Of a DNA stretch of 64,000 nucleotides, positions 49,401-56,562 are shown piece by piece. The notes beneath the pieces are model-generated. The model ran no database searches. It saw only the letters and a program-made list of their open reading frames with translations, and was not told the origin of the DNA. Location: positions 1-64,000 of the forward strand of contig NZ_FOQY01000002.1 in assembly GCF_900113865.1 (NCBI RefSeq), written 5' to 3'. The translations under genes and the position numbers were made by a program. Position 1 is the first letter of the stretch. Every line of letters begins with the position of its first letter. Source of the DNA: Streptosporangium canum. Lineage in GTDB: Bacteria; Actinomycetota; Actinomycetes; Streptosporangiales; Streptosporangiaceae.

Positions 49401-51182
49401 GCCGCCCTGCCGGACCGGCTCCGGTCCGGCCTGGCGTAACCGGGTGGCCAGGCCGGCCGCGGTGGGGGAGGTCAGGAAAGCCGCCAGGGGCACGGTGTGC
49501 CCCACCCGGCGGGACAGCTCGGTGACCACTCTGGCCGCGGCCAGGGAATGCCCGCCCAGGTCGGTGAATCGATCGTGTACGCCGACCTGCGACAGGCCCA
49601 GCACGCCGGCGATCACCTCGGCCACCAGGCGTTCGTCGCCGGTGCGGGGCGCGACCGGTGCCGCACCGGCGGACCGGAAGGCGCCGAGCCTGGGCAGGGC
49701 CGCACGGTCCACCTTGCCGGTGGGGGCGAGCGGAAGCTCCTCGGCCACGCCGATCCGGGTCGGCACCAGATGATCGGGCAGCCGGGCGCCCAGCCAGTCC
49801 CGCAGCTCCGGCTCGCTCACTCCGGAGGCCGCCACGTGACCGGCCAGGTAGGCGATCCCGTCGTCGTCGGTGGCGGCCAGCACGGTGGCCCGGCGTACCG
49901 CGGGATGGCGGGACAGCGCGGCCTCCACCTCGCCCAGCTCCACCCGGTAGCCGCGGATCTTGACCTGGTCGTCGGCCCGGCCGGCGAAGCGCAGCTCACC
50001 GTCCACCCAGCGGACCAGATCCCCGCTGCGGTAGACCCGGCCGCCGTCCGGCTCGGTGCGGAACGCGGGCGCCTCACGCCCCAGGTAGCCGCGGGTCACC
50101 CCCGGCCCGCCGATCCACAGCTCGCCCGCCTCCCCGTCCGGGACGGGGTCTCCGGCCGCGTCCCGCACCGAGAACACCGCGCCGGCGATCGGTCCGCCCA
50201 GGGGCGGCTCGCCCTCGTAGTCCCGGCCCACCTCGACGCCGGCGCAGGCGGTGGTGCACTCGGTCGGGCCGTACAGATTCAGCACCCGGCGCACTCCGGG
50301 GTTGGCGTAGATCCGCCGCAGCAGGGCGCCGGTCAGCGGCTCGCCGCCGGAGAACACCGCGCGCACCCCGCCGGGCAGCGGCTCACGCAGCAACACCGAC
50401 AGCGCGGAGGGGACCCCGTAGACCGTGGTCACCTCCTCCCTGGCCGGCAGGCTCGGCAGCGCCAGCAGGTTGTCGGCCAGGATCACCGTCCCGCCGGCGA
50501 CCAACGGCGTGAAGAGCTGGCTGATCGACGCGTCGAAACAGACCGAGGAGCCGGCCAGCATGCCGCTCAGCTCCTCGGCGGTGTACGCCGCGGCCTCCCA
50601 GCGCAGCAGGTTCAGGGTGTTGCGGTGCTCCACCACCACGCCCTTGGGCGTTCCGGTGGAGCCGGAGGTGTAGATGACGTACGCCGCGTCGCCGGGGTCT
50701 CCGGCCACGGGGGGCGCCCCGTCGCCCGGCACCACGTCGTCGACGAGGACGGTCTCGGCCCCGGTCAGGACGGCGGTCCGGCGCAGTGAGGCCGAGGTGA
50801 GCACCGCGGACACGGCGGCGTCCTCGGCCATGAACCGTAACCGCTCAGCCGGGTAGGCGGGGTCCAGCGGCACGTAGGCCGCCCCCGCCTTCCACACCCC
50901 CACCAGCGCGGGGACCAGCCACTCGTCGCGATTCAGGCAGACTCCGACCAGCCGGCCGCGCCCGATGCCCCGTGCGGCCAGGGCGCGTGCGATGTCGTTG
51001 GCTCTGCGGTCCAATTCGGCGTAGCCGAGTCGCCTGGTGCCCACCACGACGGCGGTGCGGTCCGGGGTACGCCGGCTCTGGGCCTCTATCGCCTCGTGGA
51101 CGCAACCCGGTGCGTCGACCGTCCGGGCCGCCGCTGCGGGAAGGCGGCCTGCGGGATCGACACGCGTCACATCAACGGTCAC
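46431..51182 (-). CDS. NRPS A-T-C-A-T (loading and second module)
   Basis: The product has 1583 residues. Domains: A 30-520 (YTSGSTGTPKGVVVEHRNTL, YGPTECTTACAG, VYRSGDLVRW), T 525-585 (LGGHSLAAAR), C 595-1010 with VVVDHIAFDGGSVG (first His of HHxxxDG is Asp, the catalytic second His is kept), A 1015-1480 (YTSGSTGTPKGVEVTHGNLA, YGPTEATVAS, CYRTGDLVRW), T 1490-1570 (LGGHSFAATRVV). Starting with A-T lets it load the first residue. Tentative hand-read pocket residues are D-A-S-S-F-G-L-T-A and D-T-S-T-A-S-T-V-A; neither matches a code I can name. GTG 51182 follows GAGGA; a TTG at 51263 lacks one. It is coupled to the next NRPS by ATGA. Confidence 0.92.
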   Translation of the reverse strand: MTVDVTRVDPAGRLPAAAARTVDAPGCVHEAIEAQSRRTPDRTAVVVGTRRLGYAELDRRANDIARALAARGIGRGRLVGVCLNRDEWLVPALVGVWKAGAAYVPLDPAYPAERLRFMAEDAAVSAVLTSASLRRTAVLTGAETVLVDDVVPGDGAPPVAGDPGDAAYVIYTSGSTGTPKGVVVEHRNTLNLLRWEAAAYTAEELSGMLAGSSVCFDASISQLFTPLVAGGTVILADNLLALPSLPAREEVTTVYGVPSALSVLLREPLPGGVRAVFSGGEPLTGALLRRIYANPGVRRVLNLYGPTECTTACAGVEVGRDYEGEPPLGGPIAGAVFSVRDAAGDPVPDGEAGELWIGGPGVTRGYLGREAPAFRTEPDGGRVYRSGDLVRWVDGELRFAGRADDQVKIRGYRVELGEVEAALSRHPAVRRATVLAATDDDGIAYLAGHVAASGVSEPELRDWLGARLPDHLVPTRIGVAEELPLAPTGKVDRAALPRLGAFRSAGAAPVAPRTGDERLVAEVIAGVLGLSQVGVHDRFTDLGGHSLAAARVVTELSRRVGHTVPLAAFLTSPTAAGLATRLRQAGPEPVRQGGRTRHPLTDAQRQFWTLSRLHPHSPVTTLGIRLRVRDLRETAPLRSALDAVVRRHEVLRSTIAVDEDGVPYAVVHPPAAVPLVEHAAGEDPEKVARAAAAHVFDLTGEVPLLRAALCRLDEAEAELVVVVDHIAFDGGSVGILMEELAAELAGEPVPGPAVQVSDVAVRQREQPDPTRLREFWRAELAGAPVADPAPADLTAGRVIRPLPEEFVTGVGALARDCGATPFAVYLAGLALAGGEPDTLVGVVAARRARPELTGVIGPLVDMVPVRLRPTGALTFRDLVRQAAAATTRALVHQEVPAADLPRAPVLLAMQHAEVPVRLGDLELLTELGSGSSVHELSVLVNRTVAGAELQLEYGTAHLDTVRAEAYLDRLMWLLRCALADPDRPLSAFELVTPDERAALLAAAAGPELPAAPETVPRALAIRTGGTAVVGPDGTSLSYAELDDWSGRVAAALLAHGVAPGQVVGVCLPRDQLMPAALLAVWRAGAAYLPLDPEHPAERLRWLAEDAGAHVVLTRGGVAAVPGVTTLDADDLAAAGGGPAELPEVRAGDLAYVLYTSGSTGTPKGVEVTHGNLAAYVAGLASELRLGPRDVQPVVAPLTFDTSASELWSLLSVGGTCVVVDRATAVDGHALAERIATSKATVVDLVPTTYRMLLAAGWAGDPELLAVSGGETLDPALAGQILPRVRELWNTYGPTEATVASIQHRLGAHGAGPVPIGLPMPGERAYVVDSELRLAPPGAVGELLLGGAGVARGYRGRPELTATAFVDDPFVPGGRCYRTGDLVRWRPDGTLEFHGRRDHQVKVRGYRIELGEIETVLNEVAHGAVTVAGSGAQAHLVGYVTPETADLAAVERHVRSRLPGHMVPRRWVALPALPTLSSGKVDREALPEPVDDPEAGRVAPGTDPERLVATVWAAVLERAAVWADDDFFALGGHSFAATRVVGRLRETLDLAVPVRLLFERPVLADFAAGLEELLIAKLMGGSDA

Positions 51183-51416
51183 TTCGTCCTCTTTCCCAGC
51201 CAAGATCACGTCTGGTGACGGGAAGTCGTTCAGATCGCCTAATTGATCAACCTCTACGATCAAGAGCGTGGGCCACGCACCTTGCAGCCGCCTTGGAAGC
51301 GAGTTGCACGTGCATCAGGGAACGCCGGACCGCGGGTCTCCCCGGGCAGGCCGGTCCTGACGGCCGCACCTCAGGGCCCGCCGGCAGGGCGGACGGCGCC
51401 CGGTGCGGCCCGAATG

Positions 51417-51434
51417 TAACAGAGCTGTTATAAT
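51417..51434 (+). promoter_or_regulatory. Operator and -10 box of the NRPS-locus marR gene
   Basis: TAACAG-AG-CTGTTA (51417-51430) is a perfect 14-bp palindrome that overlaps the consensus -10 TATAAT (51429-51434). The ATG at 51441 lies 6 bp after the -10, giving a leaderless mRNA. A bound repressor would block the promoter. The remaining divergent region (51183-51416) holds the NRPS promoter but no clear motif. Confidence 0.8.
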
Positions 51435-51440
51435 GTGGCC

Positions 51441-51968
51441 ATGGACGGGTCACTGAGAGAGATGGCGCTGGGAACCCAGCTCAGGCATCTCCTGGAGCTG
51501 ATGGACGGCGATGTCGCCAAGGCCTGCGCCGACCTCGGGCTGCGGGACTACCGGCCCCGGTTCTCGCCGATCGTGCGGGCGCTCGTCGAGCTGGGTCCCT
51601 GCCCCATCCGCGACCTGGCGCGCGCGGTGGCGGTCACGCATTCCGCGGCGAGCCAGACGGTGGCGCAGATGAGCCGGCAGGGCCTTGTCGCGCTCGAACC
51701 CGGCGACGACGCTCGCCAGCACATCGTGCGCCTGACCGCGAAGGCGGAGGCGCTGCTCCCCGCGATCCAGGCCGAGTGGGCGGCGACGACCGCGGCCGCC
51801 GCCGCCCTGGACACCGAGCTGCCCTTCCCGCTCAGCGAGCTGCTCGTGGCGCTGTCTGACGCGCTGCGGCGGCGCCCCTTCCGGCAACGCATCGCCGACG
51901 CCGCGCTGACACTCGGCGACGAGTCCTTCGTGCCGTTCCGTGAGGCGCTGGCCGACCGGTCCGACTGA
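51441..51968 (+). CDS. MarR-family regulator divergent from the NRPS operon
   Basis: The product has 175 residues with a winged helix in the middle: RFSPIVRALVELGPCPIRDL, ARAVAVTHSAASQTVAQMSR, QGLVALEPGDDARQHIVRLT. It lacks the DxRR wing of many MarR proteins (DDARQH instead). ATG 51441 matches the leaderless promoter; GTG 51435 would add two residues. The palindrome over its -10 box suggests autorepression, and its position opposite the NRPS genes makes it the candidate pathway regulator. Confidence 0.85.
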   Translation: MDGSLREMALGTQLRHLLELMDGDVAKACADLGLRDYRPRFSPIVRALVELGPCPIRDLARAVAVTHSAASQTVAQMSRQGLVALEPGDDARQHIVRLTAKAEALLPAIQAEWAATTAAAAALDTELPFPLSELLVALSDALRRRPFRQRIADAALTLGDESFVPFREALADRSD

Positions 51969-52199
51969 GCGGTTCCCGCCCGCGCCCCGTGCCGGCGACA
52001 CCTCGGTGCGCGAGAGACGACCGGCGCCGTCCGGCCGCCGCCTACCCGGCGATCACGCCGGCTGCCGGCGGACATGAGCAGTGCCGTGTGCACGCTCCGC
52101 CGGTCATAGCCCGGGTGAACGGGCATGCCTCCAGGGCGTCGTCCCGATGCGGCAGCACGGTATTTCTCGACGCTGTCCGGCCGGTGGCCGGGCTCGGTG

Positions 52200-52277
52200 G
52201 GGACCGAAGTCCCAACCGGAGAAGATCTTGTGTCGTGTTGAGGACTTTCGGCCCCATAAGTGCGGACGTTCGCCCCG
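52200..52277 (+). promoter_or_regulatory. DosR/DevR-like boxes upstream of the flavohemoglobin gene
   Basis: Box 1 GGGACCGAAGTCCC (52200-52213) and box 2 GAGGACTTTCGGCCCC (52240-52255) are strong matches. A weaker third copy GGACGTTCGCCCC (52264-52276) follows. They lie 80-157 bp before the ATG at 52357. The 388-bp gap from the marR gene (51969-52356) shows no coding signal otherwise. Confidence 0.7.
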
Positions 52278-52356
52278 GTGAACGGCCTACCGGGTCCTTC
52301 TAGCCTGGTCCGGGCCTGCAGTCGCGGGTCCCCGCACCGTGTTCTCTGGAGGCCGT

Positions 52357-53526
52357 ATGTTGTCCGTGGAATCAGCCGCGATCGTCCGCGCCACGCTGCC
52401 GGTGGTCGGGGCCTCTCTCGACGCCATCACCGCGCGGTTCTACGAGACGATGTTCAGCGAGCGGCCGGAGCTGCTCGACGGCCTGTTCAACCGCGGCAAC
52501 CAGGCCAACGGTGAACAGCGCAGGGCGCTGGCCGGCTCCGTCGCCTCGTTCGCCACCATGCTCCTGGACCACCCCGACGAGCGGCCCGACGCCCTGCTCG
52601 CCCGCATCGCCCACAAGCACACCGCCGTGGGCGTCACCGACGACCAGTACGTGATCGTTCACAAGTACCTGTTCGGCGCCATCGCCGAGGTGCTGGGCGA
52701 GGCCGTCACCGCGGAGGTCGCCGCGGCCTGGGACGAGGTGTACTGGCTGATGGCCGGCGCGCTCATCGCGATGGAGGCCCGCATCTACGCCGAGGCCGGT
52801 GCGTGCGACGGCGACACGTGGCGGCGGTGGCGGGTCGTCGCCCGCCGGGACGAGACCCCGGACACGGTCTCGTTCCTGCTGCGCCCGGCCGACGGCGCCC
52901 CGGTCCCGCCCGCGCGCCCCGGCCAGTACGTCAGCGTCCGCGTCCGTATGCCCGACGGCGTGCACCAGCTGCGCCAGTACACGCTGTCGAACGCGGGCGA
53001 GGACGGGTTGCGCAGGATCACGGTCAAGCGCGTGGACGGCGACCCCGCCGGCGAGGTGTCCACGTTGCTGCACGCCACTGTGCGGCCGGGTGACGAGCTC
53101 ATCCTGTCGGCGCCGTTCGGCGAGGTGACGCTGGAGGACGGCGACGCGCCGCTGCTGCTGGTGTCGGCGGGCATCGGCTGCACGCCCATGGTGGCGATGC
53201 TCGATCACCTGGTCACCACCGGCTCGCGCCGCCGGGTCCTGGTGTTGCACGCCGACCGCTCGCCGGCTGAGCACGCGCTGCGCGAGGACATGCTGCGACC
53301 GGCCGCCGAGCGGATCTTCTGGTACGAGAGCGGCGCGGCCGCCCCCGACCGCGAGGGCCTGATGAACCTGGACGGGATCGAGATCCCGGACGGCGCGGTC
53401 GCCTATCTCTGCGGTCCGGTGCCGTTCATGCGTGACGTGCGCGCCCAGCTGATACGGGCCGGGGTGGCGGCCCGCGACATCCACTACGAGGTCTTCGGCC
53501 CGGACCTGTGGCTGGGGGCCAACTAA
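52357..53526 (+). CDS. hmp: Flavohemoglobin / nitric oxide dioxygenase
   Basis: The product has 389 residues, the usual Hmp length. The globin domain is at 1-140, with the proximal His in LLARIAHKHTAVGVTDDQYV and FYETMFSERPELLDGLFNRG near the distal side. The FAD domain has LRQYTLSNAG; the NAD domain has LLVSAGIGCTPMVAML and VAYLCGPVPFMRDV, ending in EVFGPDLW. Hmp oxidises NO to nitrate with O2 and NADH. ATG 52357 has TGGAGG about 4 bp upstream. Two strong DosR-like boxes precede it, and nitrogen-oxide genes follow. Confidence 0.95.
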   Translation: MLSVESAAIVRATLPVVGASLDAITARFYETMFSERPELLDGLFNRGNQANGEQRRALAGSVASFATMLLDHPDERPDALLARIAHKHTAVGVTDDQYVIVHKYLFGAIAEVLGEAVTAEVAAAWDEVYWLMAGALIAMEARIYAEAGACDGDTWRRWRVVARRDETPDTVSFLLRPADGAPVPPARPGQYVSVRVRMPDGVHQLRQYTLSNAGEDGLRRITVKRVDGDPAGEVSTLLHATVRPGDELILSAPFGEVTLEDGDAPLLLVSAGIGCTPMVAMLDHLVTTGSRRRVLVLHADRSPAEHALREDMLRPAAERIFWYESGAAAPDREGLMNLDGIEIPDGAVAYLCGPVPFMRDVRAQLIRAGVAARDIHYEVFGPDLWLGAN

Positions 53527-53705
53527 TGGCCCATCGGACCGGGCGGCGAGGGACCCCGGTCCCTGCCGCGGCTGGCGCATGTGCGTCTCGTCCTGCGCGT
53601 AACGGGTCCGGGACGGCGAACCCCTGCGAATTTCTCGACGGGCTGCCCGAGAACCGCTCGGCCGCCGACATCGTGCACCGAATCCTGTTGGGAGCATCCG
53701 CGTGA
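53526..53705 (+). CDS. Small ORF between the flavohemoglobin and radical SAM genes (doubtful)
   Basis: A 59-residue frame starts at an ATG overlapping the flavohemoglobin stop (TAATG) and ends by overlapping the radical SAM GTG (GTGA). Its C-terminal half, NPCEFLDGLPENRSAADIVH then RILLGASA, looks protein-like; the N-terminal half is Arg/Ala/Pro-rich and contains a DosR-like box. It may be the tail of a lost gene rather than an intact one. No family is recognised. Confidence 0.35.
   Translation: MAHRTGRRGTPVPAAAGACASRPARNGSGTANPCEFLDGLPENRSAADIVHRILLGASA
53550..53563 (+). promoter_or_regulatory. DosR/DevR-like box upstream of the radical SAM remnant
   Basis: GGGACCCCGGTCCC is a perfect GGGAC-N4-GTCCC palindrome, 139 bp before the GTG at 53702. 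Confidence 0.5.
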
Positions 53706-54086
53706 CCGGCACCTCACACCACGCCCGGCCGCTTCGCCGGGTCCGGCGCGACGTCGCCGTCAGCCCGTTCATCGTGATCTGGGAGGCCACCCGGGCGTGC
53801 CCGCTGGCCTGCCTGCACTGCCGCGCCGAAGCGGTGCCCGACCGGCACCCGCTGGAGCTCACCACCGGCGAGGCGTACCGGCTCATCGACCAGGTGGCGG
53901 CCTTCGGTACACCCGCCCCGCTGTTCGTGATCACCGGCGGTGATCCCTTCGAGCGACCCGACGATCTGCGGCGGCTCCCGATCGCGCGCCTACGCCTGCA
54001 GCGGCGACGTCTTCGGCGAGGAGCCCTGGTGCGCCTACCAGCCGGGGAGCTTCCCCTACCAGCGAGAGCTCGCCCCCTATGTGTGA
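53702..54086 (+). pseudogene. Radical SAM protein (TIGR04053-like), internally deleted and frameshifted
   Basis: The first ~95 codons are typical: SPFIVIWEATRACPLACLHC, RAEAVPDRHPLELTTGEAYR, LFVITGGDPFERPDDL, with the CxxxCxxC cluster site and GGDP motif of the TIGR04053/heme-modifying radical SAM-SPASM group. The frame then turns into Arg/Leu-rich noise. In another frame, RAYACSGDVFGEEPWCAYQP then GSFPYQRELAPYV ends at 54086 and looks like the C-terminal end of the same protein. About two thirds of a ~370-residue gene is missing, so it is inactive. Confidence 0.75.
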
Positions 54087-54147
54087 GCTCGCCCCGCCGT
54101 CCGATGCCGCGCCCGCCCTCTCGGGCCGGACCGGAGGTCATCCGGGA

Positions 54148-54164
54148 TGAGGACTTTGGTCAGT
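54148..54164 (+). promoter_or_regulatory. DosR/DevR-like half-box upstream of the narK remnant
   Basis: TGAGGACTTTGGTCAGT keeps the left half of the box (GGACTTTGGTC) but not the final CC. It lies 75 bp before the ATG at 54239. Confidence 0.4.
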
Positions 54165-54238
54165 ACCCCGCGCCGGACCCCTGAGCTGGGATGTGACAGA
54201 CAGCACGCGCTGGTGCGTGATGAAGGCGATGAGGAAAG

Positions 54239-54451
54239 ATGACGATGACCGACAAGAAGGACCCGGCCGCCGTCGGCGGCAGACCCGCGCTCATGCTCGG
54301 CTTCGCGACCCTGGGATTCGCGCTGAACTTCTGGGCCTGGGCGCTGCTCAGCCCGCTGGGACCGCGCTTCAAGGACCTGCTCGGCCTGTCATCCGCCCAG
54401 CAGGCCCTGCTGGTCGCCGTCCCAGTGATCGTCGGCACCGCGGTGGCGTAG
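54239..54451 (+). pseudogene. narK: NarK-type nitrate/nitrite transporter, N-terminal fragment
   Basis: Seventy codons read MLGFATLGFALNFWAWALLS, PLGPRFKDLLGLSSAQQALL and VAVPVIVGTAVA, then stop. This is the first helix and periplasmic loop of MFS nitrate/nitrite transporters (full length about 400 residues), where IVGSLGRIPxG would follow. The continuation to 54691 does not restore homology in any frame. In mycobacteria narK2 is a DosR target, in line with the half-box upstream. Start ATG 54239 or 54245, behind GAGGAA. Confidence 0.75.
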
Positions 54452-54691
54452 CCGTTCGGATACGTGGTCAGCCGTGCCCGTCGGACGTCGTGCTCGCCGC
54501 GCTCCTGTGCTCACGTTCGCCGGATGCGCGCTCATGTCGCGACAGGGAGGTCCAAAGGTGTTCCAAGTCCGGATACGCATCGACAAGCGCCCGTCGTCCA
54601 CGGTGCCGCCACGCTCCCGCGCGTCCCGGCGCCTGCGAGCGACGCACCAGGCCGGACACGGCGCGCACAGCCCGCTCCAGGTGCGCGCGCG

Positions 54692-55129
54692 ATGACGTGG
54701 TGGTCGGTGGTCCGCTTCCTGCACGTGCTGTCCGCGGCGCTGTGGGTCGGCGGACAGCTCACGGTGTCACTGGTGGTGCTGCCCTTGGCCCGCCGCCTCT
54801 TGGACGAGCAGCGGCGGGCCAAGATGATGAGCGCGGTCGGCCGCCGTTTCGGGATCGTCACCGCGGCGGTGTTCCTGCCCGTCCAGCTCGGCACCGGCGT
54901 GGCCCTCGCCTGGCGCAAGGGCGTCACCTGGGCCTCACTCGCCGACCCCGGCTACGGCCGGATCCTGGTCGCCAAACTGCTGCTCTTCTGCGCCGTCATG
55001 GCCGCCGCCGGCCTGCACGGCTGGGCCAGCGCCACGGCTCGGCCCGGGCTCGCCCGTGCGATGGCGGTGGCCGCGCTGGTGGGGTCGCTCGGCGTCGTCC
55101 TGCTCGCCACCGCCTTGCCCGCGACCTGA
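54692..55129 (+). CDS. CopD-like membrane protein
   Basis: The product has 145 residues with four hydrophobic helices. WSVVRFLHVLSAALWVGGQL carries the helix-1 His and GG pattern of the CopD/DUF2269-like family; LPLARRLLDEQRRAKMMSAV, GRRFGIVTAAVFLPVQLGTG and RILVAKLLLFCAVMAAAGLH follow. Members are linked to copper or heme/redox functions. ATG 54692 is used; upstream in-frame codons are Arg-rich without homology. The 240 bp between the narK stop and this start appear to be debris. It sits among copper-enzyme and NO-related genes. Confidence 0.75.
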   Translation: MTWWSVVRFLHVLSAALWVGGQLTVSLVVLPLARRLLDEQRRAKMMSAVGRRFGIVTAAVFLPVQLGTGVALAWRKGVTWASLADPGYGRILVAKLLLFCAVMAAAGLHGWASATARPGLARAMAVAALVGSLGVVLLATALPAT

Positions 55130-55198
55130 CCCGGTCGCCGAGGTGGTGCGGACCTTCTCGATCGACCGGCCGCACCAGGTCCATCGGACGTGCGCAAA

Positions 55199-55212
55199 GG
55201 GACTTTGGTCCC
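55199..55212 (+). promoter_or_regulatory. DosR/DevR-like box upstream of the Acg-type gene
   Basis: GGGACTTTGGTCCC is an excellent match to the DosR consensus. It is centred about 78 bp before the ATG at 55284. Confidence 0.7.
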
Positions 55213-55283
55213 TGCCGCGAGCACGGCCCGCCGCGAGATCTTGGGTACATGCCCGCTGTCACCTCCGTGCCAGGAACGCTCCG

Positions 55284-56315
55284 ATGACCGAAACCGGTAT
55301 CCCCGGTGTCCGGCCGTGGGAGAAGCCCTTCGCCACGCACGCCGGCGTACGCCGCCTGGTCGCCGCCGCCGTCGCGGCGCCTTCGGTGCACAACACCCAG
55401 CCGTGGCGCTTCCGCCGCGTCGACGACGCCACCCTGGACCTGTACGCCGACCTCGACCGGTTGCTCGCCGTCACCGACCCGCTGGGGCGCGGGCTCGGCA
55501 TCAGCTGCGGTGCCGCGCTGCTCAACCTGCGACTGGCGATCCGGATGACCGGGCACGAACCCCGCGTTCTGGCGCTGCCCGACCCCGGCGACCGGCCCGA
55601 TCTGCTGGCCACCGTGTACGCGGCGCCCGGCGCTCCGCCCGACCCGGACGAGTGCCTGCTGCACGACATGATCCCGCACCGGTGTACCAACCGCTTCCCC
55701 TTCGACGGCCGTCCGCTGCCCAAGGACGTCCTGGCCCACCTGATCGCCGCCGCTCATGCCGAGGGCGCCACGCTGCTCCTGGTCAAGGGGGAGACGGTAC
55801 GGCGCGTGCTCGACATGGTGGCCGCGGCCGACGACACGCTGGCGGCGGACGCGGCCTACCGCGCCGAGTTGGCCCACTGGACCCGGCCGGGGACGGGTGC
55901 CGACGGCGTCCCCGGCGACGCCTTCGGGCCCCGCCCGAGACACGGCGGACTGCCCATGCGCGACTTCGGCCTGAGCGGCACACGGCGCGCGCACGGCAGG
56001 CGCGGAGACTTCGCGGACTTCGAGGCGGATCCGCAGCTCGCCGCCCTGTTCACCCGGGGCGACGGTCTGCGCGACTGGCTACGCGCCGGGCAGGCGCTGC
56101 AGCGGGTCCTGCTCACCGCGACCGCGCACGGCGTGGCGGCGTCGATGTTCAGCCAGCCGCTCGACCTGCGCCCGCCACCGCACCGCGGCGACCAGGCCGG
56201 GCCGTTCGGGCACCTGCAGATGCTGATCAGATTCGGGTACGGCCCTCCAGCTCCGCGCGTGCCCCGCCGTCCCGTGTTCGAGGTTCTCGACCGGTGGGAG
56301 GACCACTGTGTGTGA
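55284..56315 (+). CDS. acg: Acg-family nitroreductase-fold FMN protein
   Basis: The product has 343 residues. RRLVAAAVAAPSVHNTQPWR, FRRVDDATLDLYADLDRLLA, VTDPLGRGLGISCGAALLNL and HDMIPHRCTNRFPFDGRPLP match Acg (Rv2032) of M. tuberculosis, a duplicated nitroreductase-fold protein that sequesters FMN and is among the strongest DosR targets. ATG 55284 follows AGGAA at 55272-55276. The perfect DosR-like box upstream supports the same control here. It sits between a CopD-like gene and the NirK fusion gene. Confidence 0.9.
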   Translation: MTETGIPGVRPWEKPFATHAGVRRLVAAAVAAPSVHNTQPWRFRRVDDATLDLYADLDRLLAVTDPLGRGLGISCGAALLNLRLAIRMTGHEPRVLALPDPGDRPDLLATVYAAPGAPPDPDECLLHDMIPHRCTNRFPFDGRPLPKDVLAHLIAAAHAEGATLLLVKGETVRRVLDMVAAADDTLAADAAYRAELAHWTRPGTGADGVPGDAFGPRPRHGGLPMRDFGLSGTRRAHGRRGDFADFEADPQLAALFTRGDGLRDWLRAGQALQRVLLTATAHGVAASMFSQPLDLRPPPHRGDQAGPFGHLQMLIRFGYGPPAPRVPRRPVFEVLDRWEDHCV

Positions 56316-56562
56316 GCCGGTGCGACTCACGCTCCTCCAGGGCGGGACGGGCGTCCGGGCAGACGGGTGCGTTCCTGCCCATGGCCGTACTCGCAGGACT
56401 GTCCCCGCCGTGCGGCGAGGGGCGTGACAGACCGTGGCGGAACAGCAGCTCCCCGGCGCGAGGCCACAGACACCGCGACCGGGCCGGCCGGAGCGTTCGG
56501 GCGGTGTTCGACGGATGCGCGATCACGCTGACGCGCTCCGATCACGATAGGGAAGTATCCGA

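Noticed and set aside
51183..51440. Search for an MbtH-like gene beside the NRPS genes.
   Set aside because: No small ORF with the conserved Trp-rich MbtH pattern was found here or next to the dehydratase gene; if one is needed it lies outside the window.
56395..56406. AGGACTGTCCCC upstream of the NirK fusion gene as a DosR-like box.
   Set aside because: The spacing between the half-sites is shorter than in the other boxes, so it does not fit the motif.
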